IMG/VR virus record: IMGVR_UViG_3300006921_000071
Location: 1-32,388 of that record
Reading direction: 5' to 3' (one strand)
DNA: 32,388 bases
Origin: a virus
Both the position numbers and the translations under genes were made by a program. Position 1 is the stretch's first letter; every line of letters starts with the position of its first letter. The notes below the pieces were generated by a model. It was not told the origin of the DNA, searched no databases, and saw only the letters and a list, made by a program, of their open reading frames with translations. This document shows, piece by piece, positions 22,052-27,769 of this stretch.

Positions 22052-22087
22052 AAAAAAAGGGAGAACTACCGAAGTAGAACTCCCTTT
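22052..22087 (-). terminator. Intrinsic terminator of the 22850 gene
   Basis: Read on the minus strand, AAAGGGAG pairs with CTCCCTTT and CTAC pairs with GTAG around a TTCG tetraloop, followed by a run of U (complement of the seven A at 22052-22058). This is a textbook intrinsic terminator ending the transcript of the gene at 22101-22850. Confidence 0.9.
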
Positions 22088-22100
22088 AGTGCTATTGCCA

Positions 22101-22850
22101 CTAAGCGTTAGCAAAGACCGACTCACAATGCTGTATTGACGCATTGTTGTAAGTGTTTGCAACTTTACCTGACGAATCGGCGTGTTGTCTGAAATTCCAT
22201 TCAGATAACCTTTGTAGTCTTCGCTCAACTTCGTTCTGCACACGGTCACGGTCTAGTGAAGTGCTTTTCAGTCCGAACTTGTCGTCTATAGCGGCTATTG
22301 CATCACGCAACATACGAGCTTTTCTACCTAGCTGCATCATCTTATCTTCTCGTTGGATGAGCCAATCAGGTATCTCGTCATTTGCATTGATGCTGGACAA
22401 AGAGTCACTGTATTCATAAGCAATACTGATAAACTCTGCCCACGTTCTGGTGTTCAACGATAGCACGTTGATACCAGTTGATTGAGGGTCAACCTCCAAC
22501 AACTGACTAATACCTTCTACAATGGTATTGACCTGGTTGTCGTAATATATCTCCTCGTCAGCGGCTTTGTCGCCGTTGAATGTAAGAGCTGTTGTAGCTT
22601 TCTGGTCGAACACGGCCATGATGCTACCAACTACAGACTCGTTGAACGTCGGGTTACCTTCGTTATCGAGCTTGTATCTCTTGAAGAAGAAATCAGGGAG
22701 CGCAATTGCTGGTTTCTCAGCGCGTGCTTCCGAGCCTTCTGGGTCACCGTTGGTGTCAGGTCGAAACGCTGCTTCTTCGGTGAATTGTGGTTGAACCAAT
22801 TCTGGTCCTATTTCTTGATCGTCTGGATCAAAGTAATCGTCATTAGACAT
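22101..22850 (-). CDS. Hypothetical protein in its own transcription unit
   Basis: The start chosen is ATG 22850 (MSNDDYFDPDDQEIG); AGGAGG lies five bases upstream, partly in the loop of a TGCC/GGCA stem. An ATG at 22868 precedes that site and is rejected. The roughly 249-residue product has an acidic, disordered N-terminus (Asp/Glu/Pro-rich), then LPDFFFKRYKLDNEGNPTF and several amphipathic helices, for example RTWAEFISIAYEYSDSL and LGRKARMLRDAIAAIDDKFG. No family is recognised. A repeated hairpin element lies about 130 nt upstream and a strong terminator follows, so it is a separately regulated unit. Confidence 0.6.
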   Translation of the reverse strand: MSNDDYFDPDDQEIGPELVQPQFTEEAAFRPDTNGDPEGSEARAEKPAIALPDFFFKRYKLDNEGNPTFNESVVGSIMAVFDQKATTALTFNGDKAADEEIYYDNQVNTIVEGISQLLEVDPQSTGINVLSLNTRTWAEFISIAYEYSDSLSSINANDEIPDWLIQREDKMMQLGRKARMLRDAIAAIDDKFGLKSTSLDRDRVQNEVERRLQRLSEWNFRQHADSSGKVANTYNNASIQHCESVFANA

Positions 22851-22983
22851 ATGTGCCTCCTTTGGCATTTATTATTAATAATATGTACATGGGGTATTGG
22901 TGGTTTGCGTCAACACTCTTGGATAATAGTTGTTACGATTAGTGGCCTTGCTACTAGACCAACACCCAACGTACACAATAACC

Positions 22984-23022
22984 ATGTATTAATGACGACG
23001 GAGGAGTCATTCCTGTACCGGA
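22984..23022 (-). promoter_or_regulatory. Hairpin element A (covarying copy of element B)
   Basis: AATGAC (22991-22996) pairs with GTCATT (23006-23011) around the loop GACGGAGGA. It is flanked by ATGTATT (22984-22990) and GTACCGGA (23015-23022). The same flanks and loop occur 1100 nt away at 24084-24125 with stem AACATC/GATGTT: three base pairs differ and all are compensated. Both copies lie upstream of minus-strand genes (22850 and 24019), where the loop would read UCCUCCGUC. Confidence 0.7.
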
Positions 23023-23349
23023 TGTCTGAAAGTAGTGGTACAGGGCTAAGTGCTTGATATAACGGGAGTTTATGGAAAACTGTACCAGAACGATATTAGT
23101 AGTGGTACAGGACAGAAGCCTCTCGGCGTAAGGCTTAGAGGCGTATCTGTACCAGATGTACCATTAGTTATGAATATTAAACCTAAAATCTATAACTATG
23201 GTCCACGGTCGATTACTGTTATCTCCTAGAAAGTACTGGTACATTCGGTACAAAGACGTAGTTTTAGCCGGCATCGTAGATCTGCTGTGCGTCTCAGCTG
23301 TACCAGCAAGGGAGAATGTACGTGGTACACACCCGGTACAGGCGGTACA
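23014..23349. repeat. Array of 12 TGTACC/GGTACA half-sites
   Basis: TGTACC occurs at 23014, 23081, 23148, 23157 and 23299; GGTACA at 23037, 23104, 23238, 23247, 23324, 23335 and 23344. The first three TGTACC are spaced exactly 67 nt apart. Two pairs form CTGTACC-N17-GGTACAG units whose spacers both end in AGTAGT. TGTACC-3nt-TGTACC at 23148 mirrors GGTACA-3nt-GGTACA at 23238. The dyads suggest multiple operator sites for a dimeric DNA-binding protein, or cruciform/origin iterons. Confidence 0.75.
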
Positions 23350-23400
23350 GTCGAGACTGCACACCAGCCTAGAGGCAGGCAACCACGTTCCTTGACGATG

Positions 23401-23416
23401 CATCAGCAAGCTGATG
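23401..23416. other. Perfect 16-bp hairpin
   Basis: CATCAGC-AA-GCTGATG is a 7-bp inverted repeat with a 2-nt loop (or 6 bp with CAAG loop) in the noncoding region just left of the 23451 terminator. No U-run follows. Role unknown. Confidence 0.4.
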
Positions 23417-23450
23417 ATAGTAGTACGGCACACTGGGATGGTCTGTACAT

Positions 23451-23483
23451 AAAAAAAGGTGAAGGACATAAGCCCCTCACCTT
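23451..23483 (-). terminator. Intrinsic terminator after the 23494-24019 genes
   Basis: On the minus strand AAGGTGA (complement of 23483-23477) pairs with TCACCTT (complement of 23462-23456), followed by a U-run (complement of the seven A at 23451-23457). It ends the two-gene leftward unit starting at 24019. Confidence 0.85.
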
Positions 23484-23493
23484 ATTGTTAACG

Positions 23494-23817
23494 TTAACTG
23501 TTACGATGCTGCTCGAAGTCGAACTCCATCTGTTGTGGTTCACGTTTAGTAGCCATTGGTTTTGGCTCTTGGTCTTCGGTTGTTAGTAACTCATCAGTCT
23601 TATGATAACCTTTCTTGGTTTCATCATATGCTTGTTTACCTACTGAACCGAGTACACGTACTGACTTGTCTGCTACATAGACTGTTGCGCCTATAGCTTT
23701 GAAGCCTAAGCTAATGGTGTTACCCACTAGCCTAGTTGTACCTTTGACCATGTCTGTCATTGACATGTTGGTTGCTTGTTGTACATGACCTTTTACTTTA
23801 TTAGATAGGTTGTCCAT
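23494..23817 (-). CDS. Hypothetical protein, 107 residues
   Basis: The product begins MDNLSNKVKGHVQQATNM and has a Gly/Ala/Val-rich amphipathic middle (TTRLVGNTISLGFKAIGATV, then YVADKSVRVLGSVGK) resembling membrane-associating helices without a true transmembrane span. A charged C-terminus follows (EPKPMATKREPQQMEFDFEQ). No family is recognised. GGAGG lies upstream of ATG 23817, which is inside the end of the preceding gene. It is followed by a strong terminator. Confidence 0.55.
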   Translation of the reverse strand: MDNLSNKVKGHVQQATNMSMTDMVKGTTRLVGNTISLGFKAIGATVYVADKSVRVLGSVGKQAYDETKKGYHKTDELLTTEDQEPKPMATKREPQQMEFDFEQHRNS

Positions 23818-24019
23818 TGCTGGCCTCCTTCTTCTCGATAGGGAATAGAAAGATTGGTTCGACCTTTCCGTCTATTACTAATGGTTGAAAGTTAGGGTAG
23901 AGCGTGATGCCTTTCCCACCGTTGTTGGCTATACCAATGTCAGTCCAGCCTGGATTGTCTTTGGTTGTGCCGTTCTCATCCTTAGATGTATAAGGACGTT
24001 TTACTTTAGCTACGTACAT
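23801..24019 (-). CDS. Hypothetical small protein, 72 residues
   Basis: The product begins MYVAKVKRPYTSKDENG and contains NPGWTDIGIANNGGKGITLYP, then VEPIFLFPIEKKE. The pattern of short beta strands with WTDIGIA...GKGITLY is reminiscent of small phage single-domain beta proteins, but no family is assigned. GGAGG lies before ATG 24019 inside a TGTG/CACA stem. It is the first gene of a short leftward unit whose upstream region carries hairpin element B. Confidence 0.55.
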   Translation of the reverse strand: MYVAKVKRPYTSKDENGTTKDNPGWTDIGIANNGGKGITLYPNFQPLVIDGKVEPIFLFPIEKKEASNGQPI

Positions 24020-24083
24020 TGTGTTACCTCCACATTATGTAGTTGTTATGTCTACGTCTGATTGACCTAGATTCATATGACCT

Positions 24084-24125
24084 ATGTATTAACATCGACG
24101 GAGGAGATGTTGGAGGGGTACCGGA
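24084..24125 (-). promoter_or_regulatory. Hairpin element B (covarying copy of element A)
   Basis: AACATC (24091-24096) pairs with GATGTT (24106-24111) around the loop GACGGAGGA, flanked by ATGTATT (24084-24090) and GTACCGGA (24118-24125). Loop and flanks equal those of element A; the stem differs with compensating changes. It lies about 65 nt upstream of the leftward gene starting at 24019. Confidence 0.7.
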
Positions 24126-24164
24126 CAAGGTTCCAAGGCGAAAAAATTAGAAACAAGGTTCCAA
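24125..24164. repeat. 12-bp direct repeat upstream of the terminase genes
   Basis: ACAAGGTTCCAA occurs at 24125-24136 and 24153-24164, 28 nt apart. It lies immediately before a G-rich tract and the small terminase gene, a common location for packaging recognition sites. Confidence 0.6.
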
Positions 24165-24174
24165 AAAGCGAATC

Positions 24175-24210
24175 GGGGAAGGGTACTGGCTCTGGGGCGG
24201 AGAGGGGGGG
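24175..24210 (+). other. G-rich tract with quadruplex potential
   Basis: Four G-runs (24175-24178, 24181-24183, 24194-24197 and 24204-24210) are separated by 2, 10 and 6 nt in an otherwise AT-rich genome. This fits a two- or three-tier G-quadruplex or a packaging/terminus signal close to terS. No function is shown. Confidence 0.45.
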
Positions 24211-24266
24211 CCTGAGTGAGCGATAGTCTTGACTTTTTCTAATATATATTTTTTTTGGTAAAAATT

Positions 24267-24295
24267 TTCAATTTCACGTATATTGACACTATAAT
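24267..24295 (+). promoter_or_regulatory. Candidate promoter for the packaging/head operon
   Basis: A perfect -10 TATAAT lies at 24290-24295 and a weak -35 (TTCAAT, 24267-24272) is 17 nt upstream. Transcription would start a few bases before ATG 24305, giving an almost leaderless mRNA. TTGACA at 24283-24288 and CTTGACTTTT at 24228 lie nearby but at the wrong distance. Confidence 0.45.
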
Positions 24296-24304
24296 ATTAG
24301 GAAC

Positions 24305-24829
24305 ATGTCAAAAGTGCTTGAAAAAATAGAACTATCTGATACAGACCGAGCGGAGCTACAATCTCACTATCCGTACATGGACGTGAAACTTAACGAGCTA
24401 TCTGTACAAGAAGAACGCCTGATCTTATTCCATCTACGTGGAATGACAAAAGCTGCCGCCGGCCGTGCAGCGGGGTACGCAGACGCAGAACATGTGTACA
24501 AGATTTTTAAAAAACCTGTAGTGCAAAAAGCCCTAGGTCATTTGCGTAATGAATTTAAAGAAGACATAAAGTTCGATAAGCACCAAGCAACTTCTATGTA
24601 CTTAGAAGCGCACCGTAAGTCAGCAACATCTACCGAAGAAAAAAATGTAGTAGATTCTTTATGCAAGCTTCACGGTCTATTTACCCCAGAAAACGCAACC
24701 CAGATTAATATCAATGTTGATTCTATAGAACAACTTGAGAAGCTACCCGACTCCGAGCTTTTAAAAATAGCAGGAGTTGATAACCAGTATTTAATACCCA
24801 ATAGCGGTAAGGGAGGTAAAGATGACTAA
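24305..24829 (+). CDS. terS: Terminase small subunit-like protein (TerS)
   Basis: The 174-residue protein has an N-terminal helical region with a helix-turn-helix-like segment (about 35-60: VQEERLILFHLRGMTKAAAGRAAGYAD, then VYKIFKKP). This is the usual DNA-binding form of phage small terminases. FKEDIKFDKHQATSMYLEAH, a helical oligomerisation region and an Ile/Asn-rich C-terminus follow. It is the first gene of the rightward packaging module, with TerL about 1.3 kb downstream. AGGA lies three bases before the ATG. Direct repeats and a G-rich tract just upstream could be its recognition site. Confidence 0.7.
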   Translation: MSKVLEKIELSDTDRAELQSHYPYMDVKLNELSVQEERLILFHLRGMTKAAAGRAAGYADAEHVYKIFKKPVVQKALGHLRNEFKEDIKFDKHQATSMYLEAHRKSATSTEEKNVVDSLCKLHGLFTPENATQININVDSIEQLEKLPDSELLKIAGVDNQYLIPNSGKGGKDD

Positions 24830-24968
24830 GTACCATCAGCAAGCGCAAGCTACCAATAAAAAAAGAACCACTTGGAGAGCGAACATTAAACAAGACGACA
24901 AAGGTATGTTTACCTTAAAGCCCGTCAAAACGGAGAAACGACATGCGAAAAAAGAAAGCACCAGCTAA
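24822..24968 (+). CDS. Small basic protein, 48 residues
   Basis: ATG 24822 overlaps the end of terS by 8 nt, with GGGAGG upstream. The product begins MTKYHQQAQATNKKRTTW and ends with a Lys/Glu/Ser run (KRHAKKESTS). It is first of seven tiny basic genes between terS and terL. Function unknown; DNA binding is likely from charge. Confidence 0.6.
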   Translation: MTKYHQQAQATNKKRTTWRANIKQDDKGMFTLKPVKTEKRHAKKESTS

Positions 24969-25047
24969 GAAGATGACTGCTAAGCAAAAAACTTTGCCAA
25001 AATTTTTACAGAAAAAAATAATGGCTAAAAAGAAGAAGAGTAAGTAA
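24943..25047 (+). CDS. Tiny Lys-rich peptide, 34 residues
   Basis: ATG 24943 has CGGAG upstream and overlaps the previous gene. The product is mostly Lys/Ala/Thr (MRKKKAPAKKMTAKQK start, MAKKKKSK end). The stop TAA overlaps the next ATG (TAATG). The composition resembles histone-tail-like DNA condensing peptides. Confidence 0.55.
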   Translation: MRKKKAPAKKMTAKQKTLPKFLQKKIMAKKKKSK

Positions 25048-25217
25048 TGGCTAAAGGAATGAAGCATTACAAACGAGATGGTACCGAGTACAAAGGTAAC
25101 ACTCATAAAATGCCTAATGGTCACTTACACTCAAACAAGACTCATACTAAAACAAGCGTAAGACTTTTTCATTTTAAAGATCTTTCTAAGACTGCTAAAA
25201 AGAAAGCTAAATCATAA
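25047..25217 (+). CDS. Small basic protein, 56 residues
   Basis: The ATG overlaps the upstream stop (TAATG). The product begins MAKGMKHYKRDGTEYKGNTH and contains KMPNGHLHSNKTHTK and FKDLSKTAKKKAKS. The MAKGMKHY...G..YKG..HKMPNG..HSGKTHT form is familiar from marine phage proteins of unknown function. The stop again overlaps the next start. Confidence 0.6.
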   Translation: MAKGMKHYKRDGTEYKGNTHKMPNGHLHSNKTHTKTSVRLFHFKDLSKTAKKKAKS

Positions 25218-25390
25218 TGGCTACTAAAAGAAAAACGACTAAAAAGAAGAGTGGAGCAAAGCCTACTAACCCAAAGCTCTATGCAAGAGTGAAAGCTGAG
25301 GCTAAAAGAAAGTATAAGGTATGGCCTTCTGCATATGCGTCAGGTTGGCTAACTAAAACGTATAAAGCTAGAGGCGGAAGATACAAGTAA
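25217..25390 (+). CDS. Small basic protein with VWPSAYASGW motif (DUF5872-like)
   Basis: The 57-residue protein ends with a conserved block: NPKLYARVKAEAKRKYKVWP, then SAYASGWLTKTYKARGGRY. This VWPSAYAS...W..K.YK..GG.Y pattern recurs in phage and giant-virus proteins of unknown function and is assigned to DUF5872-like domains. Start and stop both overlap neighbours as TAATG, indicating coupled translation through the cluster. Confidence 0.7.
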   Translation: MATKRKTTKKKSGAKPTNPKLYARVKAEAKRKYKVWPSAYASGWLTKTYKARGGRYK

Positions 25391-25725
25391 TGGCTAATAC
25401 CAAACCCAAAGGTGGACTAACAAAATGGTTCAAAGAAGATTGGGTTGATATTGGTTCACGTAAGAAGAAAGGGAAGTACCAACCTTGCGGTAGAAAATCG
25501 GCAAAGGGAAGTAGTAAACGTAAATACCCTAAGTGTGTGCCAAAATCTAAAGCGGGTAAAATGACAACTGCACAAAAACGTAGTGCAGTTTCTAGAAAAC
25601 GAGCGGCGGGAAATCCAGGAGGCAAGCCTACTAGAGTAAGGACTATAGTAAAGAAAAAATCTACTGCTAAGACAAGGAAGCCAGCAGTTAGAAGGAGGAC
25701 AAGGCGTGCCAAGAAAAAAAGCTAA
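25390..25725 (+). CDS. Basic protein with GLTKWFKEDWVDIG motif (DUF5872-like)
   Basis: The 111-residue protein has GGLTKWFKEDWVDIGSRKKK near the N-terminus. A Cys-containing segment follows (YQPCGRKSAK...YPKCVPKSKA), then MTTAQKRSAVSRKRAAGN and a long Lys/Arg tail. Related proteins occur in phages and large DNA viruses, function unknown; the basic tail suggests DNA or virion binding. It overlaps the next gene by 20 nt. The ATG overlaps the preceding stop. Confidence 0.7.
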   Translation: MANTKPKGGLTKWFKEDWVDIGSRKKKGKYQPCGRKSAKGSSKRKYPKCVPKSKAGKMTTAQKRSAVSRKRAAGNPGGKPTRVRTIVKKKSTAKTRKPAVRRRTRRAKKKS

Positions 25726-26002
25726 GGCAATACGAAGAACAACGGGTAAAGGCGGTAATTATCGTAAGACTAAGTCTGGCGCGGGGATGACTAAGAAAGG
25801 GGTAAAAGCTTATAGAAAGGCGAACCCTGGTTCAAAGTTAAAAACTGCAGTTACAGGTAAAGTTAAAAAAGGTAGTAAAGCTGCTAAAAGACGTAAGTCA
25901 TATTGCGCTCGTTCTGCAGGACAACTTAAACGTAGTTCAGCAAAAACGAGGAATGATCCTAATTCTAGAATAAGGCAAGCTAGAAGAAGGTGGAAATGTT
26001 AA
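25706..26002 (+). CDS. Basic phage protein (DUF6321-like)
   Basis: The GTG start at 25706 has AGGAGG nine nt upstream. The 98-residue product contains SGAGMTKKGVKAYRKANPGS and then KAAKRRKSYCARSAGQLKRS, ending RQARRRWKC. The GAGxTxKGxxxYxxxNPGSxLKxxVT...RRKSxCARxxG...RRWxC pattern is a recurrent phage family (DUF6321-like) of unknown role. It is the last larger member of the basic-protein cluster before terL. Confidence 0.72.
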   Translation: MPRKKAKAIRRTTGKGGNYRKTKSGAGMTKKGVKAYRKANPGSKLKTAVTGKVKKGSKAAKRRKSYCARSAGQLKRSSAKTRNDPNSRIRQARRRWKC

Positions 26003-26026
26003 TTTGCCTACACAACGGAGAATAGT

Positions 26027-26119
26027 ATGGGATACGGAAAAATGAGTTACCCAAAAGGGCCAACTAAAAAGAAAAAGAAAACGACCAAGAAGAAGTCTAA
26101 GAAAAAAGGTAAATGCTAG
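26027..26119 (+). CDS. Tiny Lys-rich peptide, 30 residues
   Basis: ATG 26027 has CGGAG upstream. The product begins MGYGKMSYPKGPTKKKKK and is nearly all Lys/Thr/Ser after that, ending KGKC. Peptides beginning MGYGKMxY followed by a Lys run are familiar in phage genomes. It ends 3 nt before the terL start codon. Confidence 0.6.
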   Translation: MGYGKMSYPKGPTKKKKKTTKKKSKKKGKC

Positions 26120-26122
26120 CGG

Positions 26123-27769
26123 ATGCAAATAGACAAACAAGAATGCGAGGTTTGTAAAGCCTTACATCCTGACACACTATTCCCGTCCGACGACGGCGTA
26201 TGTGTATATTGTAAAGCCGAGGAAGCGGAACGGCTAGAACCCCCTGAGCCAAAACTTACCAAAGCAGAAGCTAAGAAAATTTCTCAGGAAGAAGCTGCTC
26301 ATAGGGAACTTGCTTTACGCGCACTTTCACGTAAACACATGTTGCCGTTTGTAGAGCGGTTTGATCCTAACTACCAAGCTGGTTGGGTACATAAAGATAT
26401 TTGTAGAAGGCTAGAACAATTTAGCCAGGACGTAGCAGATAGAAAATCACCAAGACTAATGTTGTTCATGCCCCCTAGACATGGCAAATCAACCTTGGCT
26501 AGTGTTGCGTTTCCCGCTTGGCATCTAGGAAGAAATCCAGAACACGAGTTTATTAGTTGTTCATACTCAGGCTCTTTGGCCATGTCCTTTTCTAGAAAAG
26601 TCCGACATCAATTAAGAGAGCCAAACTATAAAAATATATTTAATGGCGCAATCCTAGATCCAACATCTCAGTCTGTAGAGTCCTGGTTAACTACTAAAGG
26701 TGGTGGTTATGTAGCTGCCGGTGTTGGTGGTGGTATTACAGGTAAAGGTGCGCACGTATTAGTAATTGATGACCCAGTTAAAAACAGAGACGATGCTGAA
26801 TCAGAATATAGCCGTGATTCAGTTTGGGATTGGTATACATCAACGGCTTATACCCGTCTTGCTCCTGGAGGCGGAATACTTGTTATTTTAACAAGGTGGC
26901 ACGATGACGATTTAGCAGGAAGATTATTACAAGCAGCAAACAACGGCGCTGATGAATGGGAAGTAGTTAAATATCCTGCGTTAGCAGAACAAGACGAAGA
27001 ATACAGAGACCAAGGCGAAGCCCTACACCCAGAAAGGTATGACGTACCTTCTTTAGAAAAAATACAACGAGCTATTGGACCTAGAGATTGGTCAGCTCTA
27101 TATCAACAGAATCCAGTTGCGGATGAAGGTGATTATTTTAATAGAGAGATGATTAACTATTATGATGAACCTGATTTAGATTATGACAGGTTAAAGTACT
27201 ATTGTGCGTGGGACTTAGCGATTGGACAAAGAGAACGGAACGACTACTCTGTAGGTTTAGTTGTAGGCATAGATGAGTATGATAAATTATTTGTGGTAGA
27301 CTGCGTAAGAGGACGATGGGACGGGTTCGAGTTAGTAGAACAAATACTGGACTTGTACGAGACCTGGAGGCCTGGAGTTGTAGGTATAGAAAAGAGTCAT
27401 ATAGAAATGGCGATTGGTCCGTTCCTACAAAAAAGAGTTAGAGAGAGAAATTTACACGAGGCGTATTTTCGTGATCTAAAAACAGGAAGGAGAGACAAAG
27501 AAGCTAGAGCAAGAGCAATTCAAGGTAGAATGCAACAAGGCATGGTATACTTTCCAAGAGACCCTGTTTGGGTTGGCCCATTAGTTGCAGAACTATTGCG
27601 TTTTCCAAACGGTGTACATGATGACCAAGTGGATGCTTTAGCATGGATAGGTTTAATGATGACGGAGTTCGCTACGTATTTTGAACCTATAGAACATGTC
27701 CCTTCTTGGAAGGATAGGTTACGCGATATAGCAAAAGGTGACAATAAGAAAACGGCAATGAACGCATAA
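26123..27769 (+). CDS. terL: Terminase large subunit (TerL) with N-terminal zinc-ribbon-like segment
   Basis: The 548-residue packaging motor has Walker A MPPRHGKS (116-123) and Walker B HVLVIDDP (211-218). The coupling motif region LTRWHDDD (256-263) follows, then a C-terminal RNase H-like nuclease with CAWDLAIG (D364), a GIEKSH segment and HDDQVDAL near residue 505. The first 35 residues carry CEVC (8-11) and CVYC (27-30), a zinc-ribbon-like pair not usual in TerL. It overlaps the portal ATG by one base (TAATG). It docks on the portal and cuts and pumps DNA into the head. Confidence 0.93.
   Translation: MQIDKQECEVCKALHPDTLFPSDDGVCVYCKAEEAERLEPPEPKLTKAEAKKISQEEAAHRELALRALSRKHMLPFVERFDPNYQAGWVHKDICRRLEQFSQDVADRKSPRLMLFMPPRHGKSTLASVAFPAWHLGRNPEHEFISCSYSGSLAMSFSRKVRHQLREPNYKNIFNGAILDPTSQSVESWLTTKGGGYVAAGVGGGITGKGAHVLVIDDPVKNRDDAESEYSRDSVWDWYTSTAYTRLAPGGGILVILTRWHDDDLAGRLLQAANNGADEWEVVKYPALAEQDEEYRDQGEALHPERYDVPSLEKIQRAIGPRDWSALYQQNPVADEGDYFNREMINYYDEPDLDYDRLKYYCAWDLAIGQRERNDYSVGLVVGIDEYDKLFVVDCVRGRWDGFELVEQILDLYETWRPGVVGIEKSHIEMAIGPFLQKRVRERNLHEAYFRDLKTGRRDKEARARAIQGRMQQGMVYFPRDPVWVGPLVAELLRFPNGVHDDQVDALAWIGLMMTEFATYFEPIEHVPSWKDRLRDIAKGDNKKTAMNA

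Larger units (their letters stand above)
22851..23493. other. Long noncoding regulatory region (643 nt)
   Basis: No credible gene is visible on either strand; longer frames here have atypical Cys/Trp/Ser-rich products and cross the terminator. It holds, from left to right: the ribosome binding site of the 22850 gene, a 14-bp AT palindrome (22870-22883), hairpin element A (22984-23022), the TGTACC/GGTACA array (23014-23349), a 16-bp hairpin (23401-23416) and the terminator at 23451-23483. A control region, a centromere-like site or a replication origin are all possible. Confidence 0.6.

Noticed and set aside
22482-23057. Plus-strand frame of 191 codons
   Set aside because: Most of it is antisense to the well-supported 22101-22850 gene; the product is an unnatural Cys/Trp/Val-rich sequence with no start signal.
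22984-23350. Possible CsrB-like sponge RNA on the plus strand
   Set aside because: GGA occurs in several places and hairpin A exposes GGA, but most repeats show GGTACAGG rather than a loop GGA and no plus-strand promoter or terminator frames the region. The hairpins are reported without this interpretation.
23164-23469. Minus-strand frame of 101 codons in the long noncoding region
   Set aside because: It runs through the intrinsic terminator at 23451-23483, has no Shine-Dalgarno and gives an atypical Cys/Thr/Ser-rich product unlike its neighbours.
22984-24125. T7-like promoters (AATACAT beside the hairpins recalls TAATAC)
   Set aside because: Only a short AT-rich match; no single-subunit RNA polymerase gene is visible in the window.
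24229-24250. TTGACT at 24229 as the -35 of the terS promoter
   Set aside because: No acceptable -10 lies 16-18 nt downstream; the TATAAT at 24290 is too far away.
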